A stretch of 64,000 nucleotides of DNA from Protea cynaroides (GCA_028583415.1 CM053267.1:44690834-44754833); one strand, 5' to 3'; counted from the stretch's first letter, positions 47,601 through 57,611 are shown. Program-made: numbers and translations. The notes: generated by a model from the letters alone, not told the origin.

Positions 47601-48005
47601 CATATCGCTGCTTCCGTCCTTTGGGAAATCTCTGCGTATCCTCCTCCATTTCTTCAGACCGTAACCTTTGGGTGTCGATGATGTTGGCGAAGGCGTTAGC
47701 GTGACTCTCGATGGTGGTGGTGAGGGAGACTCAACTGTGGTGGAGGAAGTAGAAGAACGCTGGGGCTCCACTGGGTGCTCCTCAATTCCAATACCGATTG
47801 CTTTCCCATTCGGCGGATTAGGCTCCTCCGGTGACGACTTAATCTCCACATGTTCTCCACACCCGAGGCCCACAACCTCATTACCACAAGATCCGTTATT
47901 CTCTGCATTAATCCCATCGAGTAGTGGCAGCGTCGCGTCTTCTGGAGCTTCCTCCTTGTCCTTCGCAGGTATATATGCTGAAGACTCACTTTCCGATAAA
48001 TCCAT
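35663..48005 (-). CDS. WPP domain-interacting protein (WIP), outer nuclear envelope
   Basis: Two exons on the minus strand: 48005-46796 and 36375-35663. They join in phase (g|aa, Glu) to give ...QESLER|EIEKFVEIGWENVF... and a 640-residue protein. WIPs are plant KASH-type proteins of the outer nuclear membrane; they bind SUN proteins in the lumen and WPP/WIT and RanGAP partners on the cytosolic side, affecting nuclear movement and shape. Diagnostic parts are GYGLKKWRRIRR (residues 114-125), a Ser/Thr-rich low-complexity region, a coiled coil encoded by exon 2 (about 500-600), one membrane span (607-631) and the short lumenal tail ending FVPT, matching the family's VPT terminus. The start MDLSESESS at 48005 follows a plausible leader-intron acceptor (ATGCTAG). 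A Met 5 codons upstream (48020) is the alternative. The single intron is 10.4 kb and full of repeats. Confidence 0.93.
37300..37436. repeat. Imperfect tandem repeat 'gtttgtagtggctgtttt'
   Basis: Three copies of '(t)gtagtggctgttttcttctctttgttg' at about 37306, 37348 and 37419. The first two are spaced by 42 bp; the third follows a 30-bp insertion. Confidence 0.85.
38840..39110. repeat. Degenerate internal repeats 'catcgaccaac...ctcgggaag'
   Basis: The pattern (g)tcatcgaccaac followed 15-25 bp later by (g)ctctc(a/g)gggaag recurs at 38846, 38926 and, more weakly, 38992 and 39050, with many gaccg/cgacc words. Repeats like this are common in plant LTRs, but I found no partner LTR, so the parent element is unknown. 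Confidence 0.55.
40190..41280. other. Possible organelle-derived (mitochondrial-like) insertion, partly duplicated
   Basis: Composition changes here to more GC-balanced sequence with wording unlike the surrounding AT-rich intron (for example ccgcttcggaacggcc, gcctctaatccacttagc). An 85-bp block starting ttgaaagccctatatt is present twice in direct orientation (40202 and 40419). Plant nuclear introns often contain mitochondrial DNA, and the style fits, but I could not identify a mitochondrial gene in it. Confidence 0.3.
42899..43738 (+). repeat. 5' LTR of the gag-only element
   Basis: Starts TGATGCAGTCC after target caacc and ends ...GCCATTA two bases before the primer-binding site. It carries a 26-bp perfect palindrome at 42947-42972. 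Confidence 0.92.
42947..42972. promoter_or_regulatory. 26-bp perfect palindrome centred on a G-box
   Basis: The two 13-base halves are exact reverse complements with CACGTG at the centre (GTTCAC|GTGAAC core). The second LTR has two 14-bp versions of the same core at 45322-45335 and 45351-45364. It lies about 50 bp inside the LTR, in the promoter-side (U3) region. Binding by bZIP/bHLH factors is inference. Confidence 0.65.
43741..43752 (+). other. Primer-binding site of the gag-only element
   Basis: TGGTATCAGAGC, 2 bp after the 5' LTR; the gag ATG (43753) follows with no gap. Confidence 0.9.
43753..45292 (+). pseudogene. Ty3/gypsy-type gag, interrupted
   Basis: The ATG at 43753 opens MAEESSTSPNQ; the retrotransposon Gag domain follows (FHGRQDPEAFQDWLNALD, ARDWWRNYE, TWEEMKEELKEKYLP, FRLGL). 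A TGA at 44470-44472 interrupts it where RLRPEIREKM is expected. The frame then continues (PEIREKMGVVD) to 44736. A shift near 44690 is needed to reach the CCHC knuckle CYHCNAYGHFARDC (about 44700-44745) and an acidic downstream region that runs to the 3' LTR. So Gag was probably not made by this copy in one piece. No pol similarity is present after the knuckle. Confidence 0.88.
45282..46135 (+). repeat. 3' LTR of the gag-only element
   Basis: Aligns end to end with the 5' LTR; the main difference is an extra copy of the ctgttcacgtgaaca unit near 45321-45350. Confidence 0.92.
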
Positions 48006-48946
48006 CACTAAATCTAGCATAAGGTGGAAAAGGTCAAACACTTGTCTCTCGCACTACACTTCCGATGCAAGAAACGTTCATCGGCAACCAATTTCCCGCT
48101 CATGATCTCACTCTTTCTCTAGCGGCATCTCCCACTGCTCCTCAATCCCAATTCACAAAACCAAAGATTAATAACAACATTTCAAAGTCGCGGGTGAGTT
48201 GAGAAAATTCAGGCAGGTACAACGACAATTGAGTTACTAGATGACTTATAATACTTGTTTCTTCGAAAATCAACTTGAAACTCATAGTTTTCCGCTGGAA
48301 CATAAAAATCAGAGCTCATGACAGATACCAATACAGCAATTTCAACATAAATAATAAACTAAACTCGTAATGGAGACAGAGATTGACATAGCGACCAAAG
48401 GAGAGAAAAACGCAAAGGATTTTTCTTTCTTTTTCCCTTCTTTATCCGGTTAGAAAGAAAGAAAGAGGGCGGTTCGATTTCTGCAAGAAAAAAAAGCAGC
48501 AAACGAAGAATCAAGCGAGAAATAAAGAGAAAGGGAAAGTAGCGAACCTTTTCTTCCTCTTATAATTTTGGCTTTTTTGTGGTTTTTTCTTCGCTGTATT
48601 TAAGCACCCGGATCCAAATTTGATGTTTAAGATGGACACTATAAACCCTAAACTTGGGGTTTGTTGGGGTTTGATTTGCGGCAAGTTACTGAATACAGAA
48701 GAAGATTTTTCCTTTTTTTTTTTTTTTTGGTGAAAAAAGTTAATTGATTGAAATGTGCGAAGCATATGGTATCATCGCATCATGGCATCATGCATCCCGA
48801 TTACATAGATTTTTTTTTTCTCTTTAATTTTAATAATTGAAAAAGAAGAAATGACAGTATATATGTGTTGGAAAATTCAACCCTGCCAGATAAGCGGCTG
48901 GACCATACACGTGGCACTCTTGTTAGACCACAGTTGTCCTGAGTCC
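48006..48946. other. WIP 5' flank: leader and promoter region
   Basis: Read on the minus strand it contains pyrimidine-rich stretches and candidate leader-intron ends (AGGTTCGC near 48545; TATGCTAG near 48014). The A-run at 48709-48728 (T on the plus strand) marks its distal part. I see no separate gene. A Mutator-type element begins at 48956, less than 1 kb from the start codon. Confidence 0.5.
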
Positions 48947-48955
48947 TGACTCCTG

Positions 48956-49245
48956 GGATCCAAATCGTCTCCTGCGAGGATATCCGCAGGAGACGTTGCT
49001 GCTTATATTCGATGCATGCCACATGGTGTATCTTTTATCCGACGTCTCATGAAATCCCGTCGCAGAAGATACAATCATGAATGAGAAGCAAAATATCAAA
49101 TCTCAATTTTGAATCTGAAAAACATACTTGATTAACTAGTGTTTCAGAGAGGAGAGAGAGGGTAGATGGAGGAAGAAGAAAATTGAGAGAGAGAGAGAGA
49201 GAGGTGGAGGAGAAAAGAGATCGAGGAAGAAGAAAGGCGGAGGAT
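48956..49245 (+). repeat. Left terminal inverted repeat of the outer Pack-MULE
   Basis: Pairs with 51765-52040 at roughly 88% by eye. Its first 40 bp contain a hairpin (GTCTCCTGCG ... CGCAGGAGAC with an 8-base loop) that the other end also keeps. It ends in GA-rich sequence and GAAGAAGAAAGGCGGAGGA. Confidence 0.88.
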
Positions 49246-49373
49246 AGAGGACTTAAGTCTTTGGTTTTGATTCAGAGGGCAGAGGGGAGGGTTTGGGTTC
49301 CAAATCGCGGCGGAGGAAGGAAGAAGAAAGTTGAGAGAGAGAGAGAGAGAGAGAGCGGCGGAGTGCAAAATCT

Positions 49374-49597
49374 CCACCCTTTCGAGACTTGTTGTCCTTG
49401 CTGCCTTTGCCATTCTCATTTGGCATGTTCTTGAACTGGTTCTGCTGGTTCTTGTTGTTGGCCTTTTGAGCTCCCCACAGCTCTGCATGTTTCCCTGGTT
49501 GACCGAGTTTCTTTATGAATGTAGGTGGGTCAACATTTCTTGAAACTGTTACCTTCCCCTGTTCCAAATCAATAGTGGTGGTATACACCCCGATAGA
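49374..49597 (-). pseudogene. Captured fragment of a heavy-metal-associated isoprenylated protein (HIPP)
   Basis: On the minus strand one open frame reads GVYTTTIDLEQGKVTVS, DPPTFIKKLGQPGKHAELWG and AQKANNKNQQNQFKNM, then GKGSKDNKSRKGG. This is the second half of a HIPP heavy-metal-associated domain plus the Asn/Gln-rich linker typical of HIPP32-37-type proteins. The fragment starts at GVYTTT, which is near the position of an exon boundary in this gene family, and ends where GA-rich element sequence begins. The first half of the domain, with the CxxC metal site, is missing, as is the C-terminal prenylation box. It cannot bind metal as it stands. Confidence 0.82.
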
Positions 49598-49646
49598 GAA
49601 AAGAAGAGAAGACCATAATTCATGATAAGAAAATCGAAAAAAGAAA

Positions 49647-49865
49647 AGGTAAATTACACAAACACCCCCTCTATTGTAGTGAAATTACTCAACACTATCC
49701 TGTTTTTTCAAAAGTTACAGAAAAAACCCCTATAATAATGCTATCATACAATCTTGCCCCTACCGTTACTTTCAACTTAATGGCAGAGGCTCTATTTTTT
49801 TTAAGACGAAAATACCCTTACTAAGGGTAAAACCATTCCTCTTTCTTCTCTTCACTTCCGTTTTC
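49647..49865 (+). repeat. Left inverted repeat of the nested element
   Basis: Pairs with 50880-51091; shared words include CTATAATAATGCTAT, CTACCGTTACTTTCAACTTA and ATACCCTTACTAAGGGTA. The last of these is itself a small palindrome at the inner edge. Confidence 0.88.
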
Positions 49866-50020
49866 TTCTAGGTTTTCTTTCCGTTTGGCCCTTGTTGGTC
49901 GATTTTAATGGTGGATCCCGATTCCCTTCGATCCTCTTTGACAGCGTTTGATCTGTTTCACGACATAGAAACCATCCTGCACCAAACCACGGTTGTGTTC
50001 TGAAACACCAATACAAGACA

Positions 50021-50850
50021 TCAAGATCGTGTCACCTCAAGTGGTATCGCTCTAAGGGGCTGAGCTTTCTACAAAGTGATCCCAAACTTATCGGCCATGT
50101 CCATCTCTTTGGGGCTTATCCCACCTTCAGTTTTCCAATCAAACGATTGCAGAAGCGAAGCCAACATCAGGTGTGCCATCCGCAACGCCAGTGTCATCCC
50201 CGGACAGATCCTTCTCCCAGCCCCGAACGGTATGAGCTCAAAATCTTGGCCTCTGATATCAATTCCTGACGATCCCAAGAATCTCTTAGGAACGAAGGAA
50301 TCAGGGTTCATCCATATGCTGGGATCTCGCGCAATAGCCCATGTGTTCACCAGCACTTGGGTATCCTTGGGTACAGTGAACCCACAGATCTCCACTTCAG
50401 TCTCTGCTTTGTGAATCAAAAGCGGAACTGGTGGATGCAGCCGCAAGGTCTCTTTCACCACCGCTTGTAAATAAGGGAGACGAGCGACATCACTCTCTTC
50501 CACTGGTTTCCCCTCACTAATGTTTTCCTGGAGCTCCGATTGAACATTCGCCATCGAATCTGGGCTATGTATCCGCTCCGCCATGGCCCATTCCACTGTC
50601 GTAGCGATCGTGTGGGTCCCTGCTGCAAATATGTCCTGATAACATTGCATAAACAAATAATCAGAGAGAAGAAGAAACTAGGAAAAGCGAATTTGAGAAA
50701 TGGGTACTGACCCCAATCAACGATTTGATATCGGGACGGCCAAACTCTGAACTGTTGCCTTGGGAGTGATCGAGCAGGACATCTAGTATATCATTATTCG
50801 TCGTGGGAGAAGAAGGAAGTGAAGCTCTGGAGTTCAATAGTCTTCTCTCA
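50021..50850 (-). pseudogene. Captured CYP76-type cytochrome P450 fragment (3' half)
   Basis: On the minus strand the end of exon 1 (about 50850-50712: NNDILDVLLDH ... PDIKSLIG) is followed by a 76-bp intron (50711-50636) and exon 2 from 50635. Exon 2 keeps the K-helix KETLRLHPP, a PKRF variant of PERF, and the heme loop PFGAGRRICPG. The intron is retained, so the piece was copied from genomic DNA. Signs of decay: the I-helix oxygen-activation motif reads AGTHTIATT, where AGTDTT(S) is usual, and TAG at 50071-50069 replaces the expected Gln codon of FGITLQK, after which KAQPLRAIP still continues to a second stop at 50023-50021. The membrane anchor and N-terminal half are absent. Confidence 0.88.
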
Positions 50851-50879
50851 CAAAGAGGTTTCGTGGTTTTTTAAGAAGT

Positions 50880-51091
50880 AAGACTAAACAATAGACCTTT
50901 TAGTCATTTTACCCTTAGTAAGGGTATTTTTGTCTTAAAAAAAAATGAGCCTCTGCCGTTAAGTTGAAAGTAACGGTAGGGGCAAGATTGTATAATAGCA
51001 TTATTATAGGGGTATTCTGTGTAACTTTTGAAAAAACAGGGTAGTTCTGTTCATTTCACAACAATAGAGGGGGTGTCTGTGTAATTTACCC
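50880..51091 (-). repeat. Right inverted repeat of the nested element
   Basis: Complement of 49647-49865, about 88% alike by eye; ends GTAATTTACCC at 51091. Confidence 0.88.
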
Positions 51092-51764
51092 AAAAAGAAA
51101 AATAAAAATAGAATGAAATTTTTCTGAGAAAGAAAATATATGTTAAGAGCAGGAAATACCATCGATTTTCTACATTATATCCATCACAGTGAATGTTCAC
51201 TTTTAGAACACAAGTCTGTTAGTACCTAACAACAAGAAAATAGAGTAAACAAAAACGATTATTCAGAGGGAGAAAAAAAAGACACATTGGTAGGAGTACA
51301 GAACAAGAAAAACCCCAAAAAAGAAAAAGGATAACAAAATAGAAAGAAGGAGAGTTTCCTGTATCTTCAAAAAATCTTCTTTACTCAATGACCAAAATTC
51401 GTAGACCAGTCAGGAACCAATGAGAAACCCATCGCCAATCTTCCGTGTAGGCGTCGCTGTTGAGATAGACCTATCCATGTTATTCGTTGAAATAACCATC
51501 AAACTTTATTCTTTTTGTTCTCTCTTTATTCAGCCGTTCGTAAAGCCATTCAATATTGGGGGTGTCGTTCCAAAATGGATTTATATACTTTTTTTTTGCT
51601 TGATAGTTCGGTTCGTCTCAAACAGAGAGTTGTTTCTGTAAATTTTGCTCTGTTCGGCGATTACTTGGTTTCTTAGGGTTTCAAATTTTATCTATTTTAT
51701 CTATGGTGTGGAACTGAATTAGGATTTGCATTATTACTTGATTGTTTTTGCAGAGAAGATGCAA

Positions 51765-52040
51765 TCACAGACTATTCTCTCCTCCGCCTTTCTTCTTCCT
51801 TGATCTCTCTCAACTTTCTTCTTCCTCCATCTGCCCTCTCTCTCCTCTATGAAACGCTATTTAATCGAATCTGTTTTGTAGATTCAAAATTGAGATTTGA
51901 TATTTTGCTTCCCATTCATGATTGTATCTCCTGCGACCGGATTTCGTGAGACGTCGGATAAAAGATATTCCACGTGGCATGCATCGAATATAAGCAGCAA
52001 CGTCTCCTGCGGATACACTCGCAGGAGACGATTTGGATCC
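51765..52040 (-). repeat. Right terminal inverted repeat of the outer Pack-MULE
   Basis: Complement of 48956-49245, with the same end hairpin (52004-52031) and a G-box (CCACGTGG near 51972) where the left copy has CCACATGG. Confidence 0.88.
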
Positions 52041-53066
52041 TGACTCCTGAGGCGGGCATGTTTACTTGGATCCACTTCCTTTGATCTAGAAATTTGAAAA
52101 AATTTCCCTTCCCCTTGCTAAAAATGTTTGGTTTTTTTTTTTTTTTTTTAATCCTATTTTACCAATGTTTTATTTTTTATTGAAACATTCATCATTTATG
52201 ATTTCGTGATTCATAATGCATTTATAAAAGAAGAGAATGTGAGAGAATAATCATGTATTATTCTTCACCCTAAAAGTGCAAGTGTATGAATCGGTCAGTT
52301 TTGATCAGTTAGCACTTATCAAATCAATTTTTATTTGGATTTAAAGATGGATTATTTATTGGTCCGTATGTCCGATCAGTACTGGTTTCTCCTATCAGTC
52401 TCTTAGTAATAATGTGTAAAAAATAATTAATAATTTATACTTTAATTATAACCTTAAATTTAGTTTTTATAAGTCTATGTACATCATTTATCTTGATTTT
52501 TAGTAGTTATAATAGAAAGATCCCTTATAATCAATTATTATAACCTAATGATTGAGAGTATGTATATAAATAAAAGGTCGGGAATCTATGCATTAGTGGT
52601 GTATAATAGAATTTCCCATCTCAATACTTTATTGATTGTTCGGTGTCTATTTAGGCAAGAGTAAGACATGATGGTAAGCATCTCAACCGTCTCTCTCCAT
52701 CGTTGTTTACATCTCCCTCCACATTGTTGTGTCTTTTGCCGTCAGTGTTTTTTTTGCATTTCTCTCACCACTATTGTTGCATCTCTTCCCCTACTTACCT
52801 TTTTGCATCTCTCACCATAGTCGTTGCGTCTCTTCCTCCACTTGCAATCGCTACTAGAGAACAAGACCCACGTAGATTGCTCGCAGAAGAACCCATCGAA
52901 GGTGTTGGTGTCCTATGAAATATGTATAAGACTAAAATTGTTCTAATAAGCACCAAAGCAGGTACATCCATTTGAGCTTTGTGGAAAATAAATGACATTA
53001 AATGATCTCACTGATGAAATATTAGTTAGCCCCACTTATCATTGCTAATTAAAGATTTGTTTTGTG

Positions 53067-53252
53067 CCAACATGGCCATTACGGTGGCCCTAAGGGGGAA
53101 TTAGGTATCCTAGGGGACCGAAGAGGCGAATCGAGGGAAACAGGGCGCCACAGTTAGGCACAAAATGTGTGAGAAAGAGGACTTGAACCCAAGACCAACG
53201 TTGGCCTTGCAGCAACAAGCATGGCACAAACCACTAAATCAAAAGAGCGTCC
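53067..53252 (-). mobile_element. SINE-like unit with tRNA-type promoter boxes
   Basis: On the minus strand it reads '...tagtggtttgtgccatg...' (weak A box) and about 40 bases later GGTTCAAGTCC, a good match to the tRNA B box. An unrelated body follows. I could not find a T-tail or clear target duplication, so the ends are approximate. A tRNA gene is excluded because the cloverleaf does not form. Confidence 0.45.
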
Positions 53253-53689
53253 CCTATTGAGCACTAGAACTAATACTTAGCTGCTGAATGTTTGTTCCCG
53301 ACCCCCTTAAAAAGGAAATTTTGTTTCATTAGGAGAGTGGGTTGTCTGAGAGCACCATTGCCACTTCCCAATGCCTCTACCAAGGGTTGCAATTGACTGG
53401 ATCATCCAAAGGGCGACAATTTACAAAACATGCCATCGAACCATATTTCATCTAATCATAATTAGATATTCTATCCCTCCATATTCACTCTATATGGGAA
53501 AGGAATTCCTTATTGAGCATTTTTTTCATATACATCCAAACACCATGCATCCAATACACTTATATTTTATTTGGGAGACATCATGAATCATTGGTATTAT
53601 GGGAATTATATCCCTCCAATAGTACTTTCATGTCACGTGTGCTTAAGCTCACCGAAGAAGTAGTTTAAGAATGACGTGGAGTCCTCTAT

Positions 53690-53890
53690 TTCCGAAGTCC
53701 TCGAGGTCAACCTAGGAAAGGAGCCAAGGACCTTGATTGGCAACACCGTCGAGGTCTAACCTCGATCTTCGGAGCCTCATCCATTTCCGAAGTCGACCTT
53801 GAAGCCTCATCCATTGTCTAAGTCAAGCCTCGGACCTCGGAGCCTCATCTACTATCAAAGTCTATCTCAGAGCTCAAAACACACCCTTGA
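53690..53890. repeat. Imperfect repeats 'gagcctcat(c)ca...aagtc'
   Basis: Three copies of cgga/gaagcctcatc(c/t)a followed by ...(t)aagtc near 53777, 53800 and 53841, with many cctcg(g/a) words. This is LTR-like texture, with no partner found. Confidence 0.6.
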
Positions 53891-56214
53891 TAGGATTACT
53901 CCTCAAAGCTTGACTTATATAGCTAGAAGCCTAATCCAGGGCACTTTTCCTATTAAGGATAATCTCTACCGACGTAATATCTGAGAACAATCTACAGAAT
54001 GTGTCGACAAAGAGATGTGATTTGGAAATCCGTTCTAAATCTACATATGGAAAGATCTGCATGATCCTCATGGCATGAAGTGTGATCCACGCCACCTGCG
54101 ATAATACCTTGCCTTATCAGACAACATGTTAGACCCTTCAATTTGGGCCACCACCAACCTATATGTATGATGCAAGCAAAGGTAACCACACACTGAATCT
54201 TACACTCAGAGCTCTTATTAGGATTTCTATCTAAATCCTCTCTGATAAAGGAGCAACCACACTTGTGTCTGTTCCATATTATTTGCACACCAGACTGACT
54301 TAAGCGTCAAAGTAGTCAGAGGGTTATCCAATCTGATCGTCACACGATGTTTTTCACACCATTGTGTAGGAGATTGAAGTGAGCTAAAGACTATCCAGTT
54401 AAATGCAACAACAATTGGTATACAAAAATACACAATGTTTGATTGTAACGATAAGGACCTCTCATGACAAGGGACCTATTGCTACTCATTAATAATAATT
54501 TATTTATTAACTAGTCCATCAAAGCGTCCTATATGATCGATCTAGTTCAATGTACATACAAGATGAACACCCACACTTCTATTCTAAATCACCATTCTAG
54601 TGAGTACGTGGTATGACAATCATACGAAGAGAATGTCCAATTTTATCCCTAATTGTGAATAATTTTTAGGTTAAAATCTAATAGTCCAATAATCTCTTGC
54701 ACAACATAAAAGAAAAATAAGCATTTTATTTAATTAAATATTTGACAAACATATTTCCAACAAGGAGAAGATAAAGTGCATCAAAGGGGTAAGATGTAGG
54801 GAATTACTTGCAGAGCTCTCATTCCATCGTTTAGAGAATTTGTTTTCCTTATTTATTAATCAACTAAATAGTAATAATATAAACATACATGAAACTTGGA
54901 ACTTGTTTGTTATTCTTGTAGGTTTTGTTTGATTGCTAAGGGAAGTAAATTTTATTTCACAAGGAAAATTATATTGAATGTTTGGTTAGGAGGGATTTAG
55001 ATTTTACATGTAAAATGAATTTCCCTTCCACTTAATATTGCTCATTTTTTTTTCTCGACCAAAATTAGATGTAAATACAAAACCCAACATCCTGACCTGC
55101 ACTCCCAACTCTCCTCGAATTATTTTTTTGCGACTTCTAGAGTGAATCTCGCCTCTCACAAAACCTTCTCCCTAAGTCCAGATATTCTTTGCAAACTTTT
55201 CTGTGAGAATCTATTAAAGAGCAACCATCTTCTTCCTCTGATGTTCTTACGAAGATGCTTCGATTTTTTCTTTTGACTTAATACAGGGCAAGCGTCCCCC
55301 CCTGCTGCTCTTACGATTCATCGATTTTCTATTGACCTAATACAAAGCAACTATCTTCTTCTTTTGAGTAAGAGCAATTGAATAAGTAAGTTATCCCCTC
55401 TCTCACCCACTTGACAAAGGAATTTGATCATAACAGATGCAAACGAACATGACCATCTAAAGTTTAATTACAAGCACTGCTTGCTTAACACCTCACAAAA
55501 GTTAATTTTATGAAACCAGCCAAGGAAAAGTATGTCCAAACTAGCATAATTTGAAATAGTTTAAAAGTGTTTGCACACACACACACACCAAAAAAAAAAA
55601 AAAAAAGTTGAAAGGGTAGCTTTGAGGGCCATTAGAATTAGACCAATAACTAAAAGTGAAAAACTATCCATTATTCCTAATAAACAGATGAATCCAAAAT
55701 TAGGCTTTAGAGTGGAAGACAACCTAGTAAGCATTCTTTTCAACTTAGTGACATTAATAAGGATGTTAATTTTAATTAGTACCCTTTTTCTATACCTAGT
55801 TTAAAATTGCAGCATCCAACAATGCTTTTTAACCTATGGGTCCCACTATCAATTGCTTTACAAAAATAAAAATAAATTTAATCCACTAGACAATGCAATT
55901 AGGCTCAACTTGGAAGTAGATGAGGTTGTGCGGTAGAGTTGAACATTTACATATGATGTGAGCAGAATTTTGATCATTATTCTATCAAATATGGAGTGTA
56001 ATGCCCCAAGCAACCCTTGCCTTGTTAATTGAGACTTAATTACAGACAATGCCGGCCCAAACACATGAAGAGATGGCATTCATGCTTATTTAATTCCATC
56101 TTTCCATACCATAACATGCCCTCCTTCCTTGTCTCTCATCATGAGTGCAAAATATATTATTCAGTTATGAAAATCCATCCCTCTTATCATTTTATTATTA
56201 AAACAAACACAAGA

Positions 56215-56219
56215 TATAG

Positions 56220-56250
<31 letters not shown>

Positions 56251-56905
56251 AATAATAAAAGCTTTATCCCAACATAATAGAGTCGATTATATGGATTCTT
56301 GTCTTTCAATCAGTTCTATTCGGTGTCATACTTGAAACAAGGCCTAAATCATGTATGTCTTTCCTCAACATTTTCCCTAAAGTCATCTTAGGTCTGCCCC
56401 TAGTTCTTTTAGATCCTCAATTTGGATCAAATCATTCTTCTATAGTGGAGCATCTAACAGCCTCCGTTGAACATGGTCATACCATCTCAAACAATATTTT
56501 AAGAGTTTATCATGTATCGACGCTACTCCCAAATCAGTTATAATATGATCATTCCTTACCTTATCTTTCCTAGTTTTACCACAAATTCATATCAATATTT
56601 TCATCTTAACAACACTAAGTTTATTTATACGATACTTCTTAACTATCCAACATTCTGCACCATACATTATAGTCGGTCAAATGAATGTCCTATAAAAATT
56701 TTTCTTTAAGTTTTAAATGAATATTTCGTTCACACAAACTCCAGAAACACTTCTCGATTTCACCCATTCTATTTTAATCCTTTGTTAAACATCATCCTGT
56801 ATATCACTTTATTTATTTATGATTAATCCTAAATATCTAAAATAATAACTTTGTTTTATCTTTCTTTTAACAATTTTCACCACCTCACTGTCCGTCATTG
56901 TGTGA
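56215..56905 (-). mobile_element. 5'-truncated RTE-type LINE, 3' end
   Basis: Translated on the minus strand, with many stops, the segment follows the C-terminal end of plant RTE reverse transcriptases: FRYLGLII, then RTFI*PTIMYGAECWIVKK, CGKTRKDKVRN, LGVASIHDKL and LRWYDHVQRR. The 3' end is a (GTT)n run on the minus strand ((AAC)n at 56221-56249), the usual tail of these elements. The endonuclease and most of the polymerase are missing. It is an old, dead copy. Confidence 0.85.
56221..56249. repeat. (AAC)n microsatellite, tail of the LINE
   Basis: Nine to ten AAC units followed by (AAT)n. Confidence 0.93.
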
Positions 56906-57567
56906 CTAAAGTTACACAAAGTTACACACCATATATTTCGTTATCGTTCTAAATATACTTCGTATTTTAAAACATTTTGATTCGAATGTTGCTGGCCATA
57001 ATTGTAACTTTATGTTAATCCCTACTTTTGCCTCTCCAACATGTCAAGAGGCATTTTAAAACTTTGAAGCCCATAGACCAAAGAAGACAATATCGTGACG
57101 ATTGTACAGAGGTTGGAGTGTTATAATTGGCATCAAAGCGGACTTCGACACTGTGTGGGGCCCTAGCAGGGATGCTGTGCCCAAAGGAGGGGAGAATGTG
57201 ACACTCGAGAGTAGAGAATACTAGCCATTCTAAGAGATTGTTGAGGGATCCCCACCAAGATACGACAAATATTTGATGGTTCAGGAGATCGATAAGGTGT
57301 ATAAACTTAGACCCACATTGATTATGGGGAAGAGACTAAGCTAGTTGATAACCCTTAGCCTCTCCACCATTTTCTCAGGCCACACTTATAGATGAGTCTA
57401 TGTATTTTGTTCACTTCCCTTGTGGTGATGAGATTGGTTATCCCTTTTCTCAGCTAAGGCTTCATCAGGAGTGGAATGATGGTAGATGGGTTTCTTCTCG
57501 GTAAAGAGGGTTTTTTGAAATTTGAGTTCTTGGGTTATTTATGAACTTCAATAGGTTGGTTGTTGTT

Positions 57568-57611
<44 letters not shown>

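Larger units (their letters stand above)
49647..51091. mobile_element. Nested Mutator-type element with P450 fragment, 1.4 kb
   Basis: Inverted ends of about 200 bp: left (A/G)GGTAAATTACACAAACACC, right the complement of GGGTAAATTACACAGACACC. The exact 9-mer aaaaagaaa flanks both ends (49638-49646 and 51092-51100), counting the left A at 49647 as a mutated first G. Ends of the form GGGTAAATTACAC occur in several plant MULE families. The interior is almost entirely a P450 gene piece. The element lies wholly inside the outer Pack-MULE, so it arrived later or travelled with it. Confidence 0.85.
48956..52040. mobile_element. Pack-MULE (Mutator-like element carrying host-gene pieces), 3.1 kb
   Basis: Long terminal inverted repeats of about 280 bp begin GGATCCAAATCGTCTCCTGC at 48956 and end with the complement at 52040. 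The perfect 9-mer tgactcctg flanks both ends (48947-48955 and 52041-52049); a 9-bp duplication with long inverted repeats is the Mutator signature. No transposase is present. Inside are a HIPP-like gene fragment (49374-49597) and a second, nested Mutator-type element (49647-51091) with a P450 fragment. The remaining right interior (51100-51760) is not recognised. Confidence 0.9.
52050..56214. other. Repeat-rich intergenic region without recognisable genes
   Basis: AT-rich to 52650, then CT-rich. It contains a SINE-like unit (53067-53252) and imperfect repeats at 53690-53890. A long stretch at 54000-54720 has the feel of retroelement non-coding sequence, but no ends could be matched. 54780-56200 is AT-rich, with an (AC)n-A run at 55575-55606. 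Confidence 0.5.

Noticed and set aside
49183..49543. Plus-strand frames rich in ER/RE at the MULE left arm
   Set aside because: They are translations of GA repeats and the antisense of the HIPP fragment.
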